The notes beneath the pieces were generated by a model, which worked only from the letters and a program-made list of their open reading frames with translations, was not told the DNA's origin and searched no databases. Below, one piece after another: positions 57,224 to 64,000 of a stretch of 64,000 nucleotides of DNA; within the stretch, counting starts at the first letter, position 1; every line of letters starts with the position of its first letter. This DNA comes from Nyssa sinensis. Lineage: Eukaryota > Streptophyta > Magnoliopsida > Cornales > Nyssaceae. The stretch is taken from contig CM018052.1 in NCBI GenBank assembly GCA_008638375.1, forward strand, positions 31,504,239 to 31,568,238, given 5' to 3'. A program made the position numbers and the translations under genes.

Positions 57224-58462
57224 AACTGGATGACTCCAATCCTCTAGTATCTAAGATCCGGGCTCCTCCCAGAGGACAAAAACAAAGCCAGGAGAGTCCG
57301 AATCAGAGTGGCTCGGTACCTGATCCTAAACAACAAGCTTTACAGAAGGTCGTACTCTCAACCTCTGTTAAAATGCTTAGCTCCAGACGAGTCACAATAT
57401 GTCTTGACTGAAATACACGAAGGAATTTGCGGGAATCATAATGGGGGCAGAATTATAGCCCACCGAGCTCTATCGCAGGGCTATTACTGGCCTGACATGT
57501 TGAAACAGGCTAAGGAATATGTTCGGAAGTGCGACAAATGCCAGAGATTTGCCCCGTACCAACATCAGCCTCATCATGAGCTTATCCCGATTCCTAGTCC
57601 TTGGCCCTTTGCTCAGTGGGGGATGGACATTGTGGGTCCATTACCAAGGGCACCTCCAAACAGGAAATATCTCTTGGTGGCCATCGACTACTTCTTTAAA
57701 TGGGCCGAAGCCGAACCTCTGACACATATCACAGAAAAAGAAGTTGAGAGCTTCACCTGGAAGAACATTGTGTGCAGGTTCGGCATACCACGTGTAATTA
57801 TCTCCGACAATGGGACACAATTCACTGGTAAAGGCTTCAAAACATTCTGCGAAAATCTCAACATTAGGCAGCACTTCGCCTCTCCAGGCCATTCACAAGC
57901 AAATGGGCAAGTAGAGGTCACCAACCGAACAATCCTTGACGGGTTAAAGAAAAGGTTGGAACAGGCCAAAGGAAAGTGGGCAGAAGAACTCCCTGGAGTC
58001 CTTTGGGCCTACAGAACAACCAGAAGAACTCCCACCTCTGAAACTCCCTTCTCACTAGCCTATGGGACAGAAGCAGTAATTCCGGTTGAGATCGGTATGC
58101 CAACCCTGAGAACAGAAGCCTTTGAGCAAGAATCCAATGATCAACAGCTGATGGAAAACTTGGATTTGCTCGAAGAGAGAAGGGATCAAGCCAGCATCAG
58201 GATGGAAGCCTATCAACAAAGAATGGTCAACAAATCCAAGGTAGGACTCAAGACAGTCAGCTTTCAAGTCGGAGACTATGTCTTAAGAAGAGTCTTTCAA
58301 AACACCAAGGATCCCACTATGGGAAAGTTGTCACCAAACTGGGAAGGGCCCTACAAAGTAACAAAGGTTGTTCGGCCCACCACTTACTGGCTAGAAGACA
58401 TGACTGGGAAGCCTGTTCCTAGGCCATGGAACGTGGAACACTTACGGAAGTATTATCAGTAG
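57224..58462 (+). pseudogene. Gypsy integrase, nearly intact
   Basis: After TAG at 57245 the frame is open for 384 codons. The zinc domain has HEGICGNHNGGRIIAHR and CDKCQRFAPYQHQP. The catalytic triad lies in WGMDIVGPLP, IISDNGTQFTGKGF and ANGQVEVTNRTI. Then come LPGVLWAYRTTRRTPTSETP, FSLAYGTEAVIPVEI and the C-terminal DNA-binding SH3-like part FQVGDYVLRRVF..WEGPYKV. No chromodomain follows, as expected for Tat. The natural stop TAG is at 58460-58462. As it lacks an independent start and is cut off from RT, I call it a pseudogene. Confidence 0.88.
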
Positions 58463-58491
58463 AGATATTTCTTTTACTTCCATAGAATGTT

Positions 58492-59300
58492 CATCTATAA
58501 ATGCACAGGCCTCCAGAGCCTGGTCCATAATGTACGAGTTTTTTCACTCGGTCCCTTTATAATGCACAGGCCTTTAGAGCCTGGTCCATAATGTACGAGT
58601 TTTTGCACTCGGTCCATCTATACTGCACAGGCCTCCAGAGCCTGGTCCATAATGTATGAGTTTTTTTACTCGGTCCATCTATAATGCACAGGCCTCCAGA
58701 GCCTGGTCCATAATGTACGAGTTTTTTTACTCGGTCCATCTATAATGCACAAGCTTCTAGAGCCTGGTCCATAATGTACGAGTTTTTTTACTCGGTCCAT
58801 CTATAATGCACAAGCTTCTAGAGCCTGGTCCATAATGTACGAGTTTTTTCACTCGGTCCATCTATAATGCACTGGCCTCCAGAGTCTGGTCCATAATGTA
58901 CAAGTCTCAGTACTTGGTCCATCTATAATGCACAGGCCTCCAGAGCCTGGTTCATAATGTACGAGTTTTTTTTACTCGATCCATCTATAATGTACAGGCC
59001 TCCAGAGCTTGGTCCATAATGTACAAGTCTCAATACTTGGTCCATCTATAATGCACAGGCCTCTAGAGCCTGGTCCATAATGTACAAGTCTCAGTACTTG
59101 GTCCATCTATAATGCACAGGCCTCTAGAGCCTGGTCCATAATGTACAAGTCTCAGTGCTTGGTCCATCTATAATGCACAGGCCTCTAGAGCCTGGTCTAT
59201 AATGCACAAGTCTTAGGACTTGGTCCATTTATAATACACAGATCTCTTCAGCCTGGTCTATTTTTAAAACACAGATTCTATGATCCAGTCCATCTAAAGA
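58492..59300 (+). repeat. 61-bp tandem repeat, 12-13 units, in Gypsy 3' region
   Basis: Unit starts recur at about 58498, 58559, 58620, 58682, 58743, 58804, 58865, 58926, 58987, 59048, 59109, 59170 and a decayed 59231. Each unit is two related halves: ATAATGCACAGGC..GCCTGGTCC and ATAATGTACGAGT..ACTCGGTCC. Each half contains a 5-bp inverted repeat around a short loop. Two versions of the second stem (CGAGT/ACTCG and CAAGT/ACTTG) occur. Tandem repeats between pol and LTR are common in Tat elements. Confidence 0.92.
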
Positions 59301-60976
59301 CAGAAGTTTCGAACATCTACAAACTAAAGTTTCCTAGATCGGAATACCTCAGATCTGATATTTATATTATTTGGCTTATCTGTCAAACAAGCAGCAAGTA
59401 CTATAGTACCGATCAGGAGTAAAGTACTTTGATGCAAGCATCCTACTAAGTTTCTTGGATCTATTCGTAGAACATTCATATATTAGAAGTGCACGAGAAA
59501 GTGCTTTAACTACAGAAGAGCACATTCGAATTCAAAGAACACCAGATCTGAGAAGAAGGAACTCAATTTTTTATAATGATTCAGAAGATTTACATCAGTA
59601 CAAGAAGACTGGAAACAGAACAAGTACACAAAAGGCCACAACAAAGACACCATTACATAGGCTACTACAGGAAGCTACTATATCACTTCTATTTGCAGCA
59701 TCATGGCTTTCTTCCTCGGATGATATAAGGGCATAGGATCCAACCTTCCATTACCGCCGCCGCCGGCTCCATTTGAAAGGAAGGAACCCTGAACCCCAAT
59801 CTGCATCAAGGAGTGCCTAGGCCATTTCATCATCGCTATCAATGATCTCAGAACCAACGGATGATGAGGGCTCTAGGCCTTAGGAGACTTTTCATTCTCC
59901 ACCTTTGTAATCGGCATGACGCCCCTGCCGATTGAAGCAAGGGTCTCTGCCAAGTCACAAAGGGGAGGAAGCAGCCCACATTCATCTCCCTCAAAGCAGT
60001 TGTCACACCCCGGCCGATTTGAGCAAGGGTGCCTGCCAGAATACAGAGCGAAGGAAGCATCTCGCCTTCGTCTTCATCACCGACGCTCCAAGCCTCGGTT
60101 GAATCAAGGAGGGACCGGATGCCAAGATGGACAAGAAGATCTCGACCTCCTCTAATCCTTCCTTGGAGACTAAATCAAAGGGAAGGTTAACTCTCAGTCA
60201 CAGTTTAATCATTCCCAACTCAGACTGCAGACCGTCAATCATCTCCGAATAAACAACAGTTTTTTGAAAAACATCTAAAAACCTTTCCAACAACGAAGCA
60301 AAGTAAGAAGATAGGGCGCAACCGTACTCTCCTCTTCCATATATATAGGCCTTCGAAGCCCAAGAGCCACCCAGATGAACCGTCGCAACGGTTAGGCGAA
60401 GAGTTAGCTTCAAAATCCCAAACGACGGTGGTGCAATAAATGAGGCATTAAACCACCTTCTCGGGAGAAGCAAAAGGCAAAGCCACACACGCAATATATA
60501 GACTTTTTAGTCTTGTCCACGTATATGTCGACGTGACAGTTTCTCCAGGTCATTAACGCTTGATGGGCCACGTATACAACAAAGGTCCATCAACTTTGAT
60601 GTACCTTGACCCTTGTCTTAACAGATCTGGAAGCTGAAGTTCTGATCAACCGAACTACAATCACGAAATATCCACTTATTATTATAAGTCTCCGGGTTCA
60701 GAACAGTCAGTTTTGAAATGTTTGCAAAAGAAGTCTTCAATTACTGACCTAGGGCAAGAAAAGCAGCTCGGAATACAACTACCTACAGAGTAAAATCTGG
60801 TCTGGTATACACTAAACTCCAGAGCAGTGCTATTTGCAATAATTACCACCATCAACCACAAATTAAGGTACTACAAAGCAATATAACTAAAGAGACGAGC
60901 ATCAAGCAAAAGACTGTTCCATTAACGAATGTATATTTCTAGTACATTGGAAGTTAAGAATAACAAAATATACATC
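59301..60976. other. Gypsy 3' untranslated zone with possible second antisense unit
   Basis: There is no plus-strand gene; the 93-codon ORF at 59455-59736 has no recognisable domain. On the minus strand, 60340-60490 resembles the promoter and leader of the antisense gene (63060-63190; shared AACGGTT and GTGCAATAAATGAGGCATTA) with a TATATATGG near 60338. A following minus-strand stretch (about 59,850-60,240) with GLQSELGMIKL-like sequence could be a decayed second antisense ORF. Two 85-bp direct repeats (about 59915 and 60005) contain CCGATTTGAGCAAGGGT-like sequence. Confidence 0.35.
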
Positions 60977-62894
60977 CTAAGCCTGATCAGCAGGAACATA
61001 ATCAACGACGGGAGAAGGATCGGCAGGGGCAGCATCAACCATCTCAGTCGGTACGACCACTTCCGTGGGATCGGCAGGGAGGACATCAACCACTTCACCC
61101 TGGATAACAACCTCTGAAGGTTCAGATCCAGGCGGCACAATTGAGGAGACATCAAGGTCAGGAAACTTGGCAAGGAGCCGGGAACGGAAGTTGTTGAACC
61201 CAAACATAATCAAGCGATGGGTCATTCCTTCCAGCTTCGACTTCATTTCCTCCTCATTATCCATCAATGCCTGCTCCACGGCGTCATCAAGTTGTTTGCG
61301 GTACTGATAGCGCATGCCGTTCATCTCCGCCTACAACCTCTTTGCCCGCTCAACGGCAAGGTTCCTCTCTGACTCCATCACGATCAAGGAGTCCTGACAC
61401 TCCTTCAGCTTCTCTGCGGAGTCGTGAGCCTCCGACCGAGCAGTACCAAGCTGAAGCCCCAGATCGTCCAGATCGGCCCTGAGTTGGTCAAACTCTTCCA
61501 CAGGTGGAGAAACCTCCACCAAAGCAGAAAGGGTGTGCAGGGTCTGCATAATACAAAGCGAACAGTTCAATACCAGCCTAAACACTTGAAGAAAAGGGAA
61601 AGAAAAATAAGGGCCCGACGAACTCACCTTAACCTGAAGAGCGGTCAAATCAGCAAGAAGCTTCCCCGACTTCTGAGGCTTGAGTTTAATTGAGCCTTTG
61701 GCCCAGAAGTCCCTCAGAATCCTCTTGGCCCCCTGATCAGCAGCATCAGGAGCCACCGATGATGATGCCCCCTTACCTGCTCGACGGGACGGGACTGGGG
61801 GGACCACCGAAATGAGGACAGGAGCCTCTTCCTCCCCCTCAGCAGGCTCAGGAGAGGACAAAACTAACCTCTACTTCTTTTGAACGGGAGGGACCGTTAG
61901 AGAGGAAGCCTCCCCCGCCGCCACGGACGGTGATGGCCCGGTCTCCCACTGAGCCATCACATTATCAGCAATCTCCTCAACACTCCCCCTGGCAGCCATC
62001 AATCTATCAGGGTTAACAATGGAAGAATGGTCTCGACTGCTGGGCTTCAAGAGCTTCTTATATTGCTTCTGAATCGCAGGAGAGAAGTCTGGTCTCTTCC
62101 ACGCACTCTTGACTACAAAACAAGCACAGAAATTGATCAGTTCAACAATTGGCGAACAAAACGAAATCAATACAGCCACGAAAAAGTTGAGCCTCACCCC
62201 TTGGCCCAGTGGTTCGAGGGAATGCGGAGGGTTGACCTTCAAAGTTCTTGAATTCCCATCATCCTTTAATGAAAAAGTACCACTTCTTCCAGGTCTTGTT
62301 GGAGGAGGGCACAGAAGTAAGGGGTCTGAACCCGCTATCAAAAGACATATAATAAAGGCCCTCCGCCTTTTGAAGTTTTAGATCCATATTGCTACGGATC
62401 AAGTCGAGGGACACCTCGACATTATTCATATACCCTAACACGATGAAGCTCAACAGATGTCTCCAACTATTAAGGTTCAGGTCTGCGGGGCAAAGGTTAA
62501 ACCAACAAAAGAATTGTTTTATTATATCAGGAAGGGGGAGTGTAAGACCCATTTCAAACCAGGCCAGATAGGCACAGATTTTCCCCTCTCTAACATCGCT
62601 TGGGCGATCCCGAGAATCTGGGACCCTGAAAGTAACATTTGTGGGAAGTTTGAACTTCGCCCATAACTCCTTCAACATGGTTTCAGTAATTACACTCTCA
62701 CCCTCCTCTCTGTAACCGGATCGACCAGAAGTCTCACCAGCCCTATTTGGGGGCTCATTGAATGCATCAACAATCCTAACCCCCGGACTAGAGGGGGGTT
62801 CTACCAGTCTATTTTCATCAATATTCACTAACTGCAGTTGAGGAACGGTCTCCGAAGGACTGCCCGAACCAGAGTGTGACTCACAGCCAGACAT
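60977..62894 (-). pseudogene. Antisense gene inside the Gypsy, gypsy-type Transposase_28-like, three exons
   Basis: ATG at 62894 gives MSGCESHSGSGSPSETVPQL. Residues about 75-200 show the plant 'putative gypsy-type transposon' domain (REGKICAYLAWFEMGLTLP, then LPDIIKQFFCWFNLCPADLN and WRHLLSFIVLGYMNN..KTWKKWYFFIKG). TGA at 62256-62258 interrupts before WEF. Predicted introns: donor GTGAGGC near 62198 to acceptor TTTTGTAG near 62113, and GTGAGTT near 61628 to TTATGCAG near 61545. Exon 2 carries TAG at 61871. Exon 3 is coiled-coil-like (FDQLRADLDDLGLQLGTARS), with TAG at about 61331, and ends at 60977. Antisense genes occur in some Tat-lineage elements; their role is unknown. Confidence 0.72.
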
Positions 62895-63039
62895 GGCAAA
62901 CAAGAGAAAGAAATGAAAGAAATGAGAAGGAATGTAGAAGGGGACTAAAAGTCGAACCTGAGATCAAGAAAGGACTATGAACACCGGATATCCTTCAAAC
63001 TTCAAAATATGTCAAATAGCGGTCTGGTACTGTAGAAGC

Positions 63040-63095
63040 GAATGCAGAAGAAAGGTATGAAAGACCTTTTCCTCTCTTTATATACACATTCGAAA
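63040..63095 (-). promoter_or_regulatory. Putative promoter of the antisense gene
   Basis: TATATAAAG on the minus strand (63077-63085) lies about 190 bases before the antisense ATG with no intervening ATG in the frame that matters. A similar unit is present at 60338-60490, supporting a conserved function. Confidence 0.5.
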
Positions 63096-63268
63096 TATGA
63101 GCCTTCCAAGGCGAGCCGACACAACGGTTGAAGATAATGATGGATTCTCAAGTATCGGCTGCGCAATAAATGACGCATTAAACCGACGTCTCGAAAAACG
63201 GAGGAACAAAACGTATGACTCTTCACAAGACCCATAACCCTAGTTAAGCCCTAACTTCTAACTAGGGC

Positions 63269-63289
63269 TCGGGGGAGGGGGGGAGTAGC
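63269..63289 (+). promoter_or_regulatory. Gypsy polypurine tract
   Basis: GGGGGAGGGGGGGAG lies just before the 3' LTR, the plus-strand primer for reverse transcription. Confidence 0.8.
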
Positions 63290-63988
63290 TGATATACCAC
63301 AAACAGACACACCAATCACCTTGTGACACGTGTGCATACGGAGCTGATAATCTCGATCATACAGAGCAGTGATTAGCCTTCAGGGCATTCTCATATATAT
63401 ATATATATATATATATCATACAGAGCTGATAATCTCGATCATACAGAGCAGTGACTAGCCTTCAGGGCATTCTCATATATATATATATCATTCAGAGCCG
63501 ATAAATTCGGTTATACAGTGCAGGCGAAGCCTCCAAGGCATTCTTATGCACATATCTCCCAGACCTTATGTCCTGGGCAATATTTAATCAACACCTCATA
63601 CGGCTTCGACCTTATGGTTTCCTTAACAACTGCCAAGCAGGGAATAAGGAAACAGTATTCAACACGGAAATTACTATCTATGATTATCTCCATCTACGAT
63701 TTAATACTCCATAAGGTAACTGTAATCTCCGATGATCAAATCCCTATATTCATGGCATCGAATCCTAATCAACTTAGGAAGGCCACGACTTATAAATTAA
63801 ACCCTAAAGGTATGCTTTATTTTTATGCTCATTCTTTGGCTTTCAATACAGTCCTTCAATTTCTTTTACTTACTTAAGCATCGGAACGGCTACCGTCGGA
63901 GCCAATCCGGTGGACCTCTGATCGTCTTTCTGAATGTTCTACAAGTCACGAAGCCTTCACTTATTGCGAGTCAAAAAGTGCAGCATCA
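63290..63988 (+). repeat. Gypsy 3' LTR (699 bp, with internal 73-bp duplication)
   Basis: The same ends as the 5' LTR. The extra length comes from a tandem duplication: CATACAGAGC..GATCATACAGAGCAGTG..CATTCTCATATATAT occurs twice (about 63345-63416 and 63417-63489) where the 5' LTR has it once. Followed by CCACC (63989-63993). The 119-codon ORF here is LTR noise. Confidence 0.9.
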
Positions 63989-64000
63989 CCACCAAATAAC

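Larger units (their letters stand above)
52057..63988 (+). mobile_element. Complete but inactive Ty3/Gypsy retrotransposon, Tat lineage (11.9 kb)
   Basis: Two LTRs (624 and 699 bp), a CCACC target duplication, a TTTGGTGCCGTCTGTGGG primer-site region, gag-pol in a single frame with RT before integrase (Gypsy order), a second RNase H after the first (the hallmark of Tat elements), a long untranslated zone with 61-bp tandem repeats, an antisense gene and a GGGGGAGGGGGGG polypurine tract. Ten stop sites break gag-pol, so it cannot move by itself. By-eye LTR comparison shows differences that are mostly transitions. Confidence 0.92.

Noticed and set aside
58492..59300. CRISPR-like regular repeats
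   Set aside because: Contiguous tandem units without spacers in a plant retroelement.

Overview
This is nuclear DNA from a plant, most probably a eudicot. The supporting evidence is AT-rich intergenic sequence, F-box/LRR/FBD gene copies with GT-AG introns, a TNP2-type CACTA transposon, Copia and Tat-lineage Gypsy LTR retrotransposons primed like plant elements, hAT-like and long-TIR MITEs, and a multimeric TRIM/SMART array. I cannot name the species. No rRNA, tRNA or CRISPR array was recognised. Almost every recognisable protein-coding region is broken or belongs to a mobile element; the only open, repeatedly conserved candidate host gene is a small membrane-protein family present in three copies.

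Layout, left to right. (1) 1-6161: the 5' half of a CACTA transposon on the minus strand, running off the left edge, with a TNP2/DUF4218 transposase broken by one frameshift and several stops and a GCGACGCAC-rich subterminal region ending in CACTA. (2) 6285-7373: a tandem array of very small LTR-retrotransposon units (121-bp LTR plus about 84-bp internal segment carrying a perfect initiator-tRNA-Met primer site), six LTRs long. (3) 8.8-22.3 kb: three F-box gene relics (A, B, C) in direct orientation; A is split by a complete 4.9-kb Copia element with 297-bp LTRs and a 5-bp TSD. (4) 22.4-51.8 kb: a mosaic of segmental duplications. The main unit reads F-box relic (+), 163-aa membrane-protein ORF (-), AT-rich spacer, Pro/His-rich ORF (-), and a 58-codon first exon with conserved TATA (-). 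Copies lie at 22.4-24.3, 26.3-31.7 and 39.95-45.96 kb, with a promoter-only copy near 50.6 kb. They are decorated by a 5'-truncated Copia, hAT-like elements and MITEs. A fourth F-box relic (D) precedes the 39.95-kb copy. (5) 52,057-63,988: a complete, non-functional Tat-lineage Gypsy element with a CCACC TSD, one long gag-pol frame containing ten stop sites, a second (archaeal-type) RNase H, a 12-13 copy 61-bp tandem repeat and a multi-exon antisense gene resembling the Transposase_28 'gypsy-type' family.

Functionally this looks like a heterochromatin-like, transposon-rich cluster of decaying F-box/FBD genes that expanded by segmental duplication. Nested insertions give relative dates. The Copia (LTRs about 97% identical by eye) entered F-box A, the hAT-like insertion at 43,021 post-dates or accompanied one duplication because the empty site is preserved in the sister copy, and the Gypsy LTRs differ mostly by C/T and G/A transitions.

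Most interesting for follow-up: the tandem TRIM/SMART array; the three-copy membrane ORF family; the antisense spliced gene with its own TATA inside the Gypsy; and the 61-bp repeat, whose hairpin stem varies with both arms changing together.
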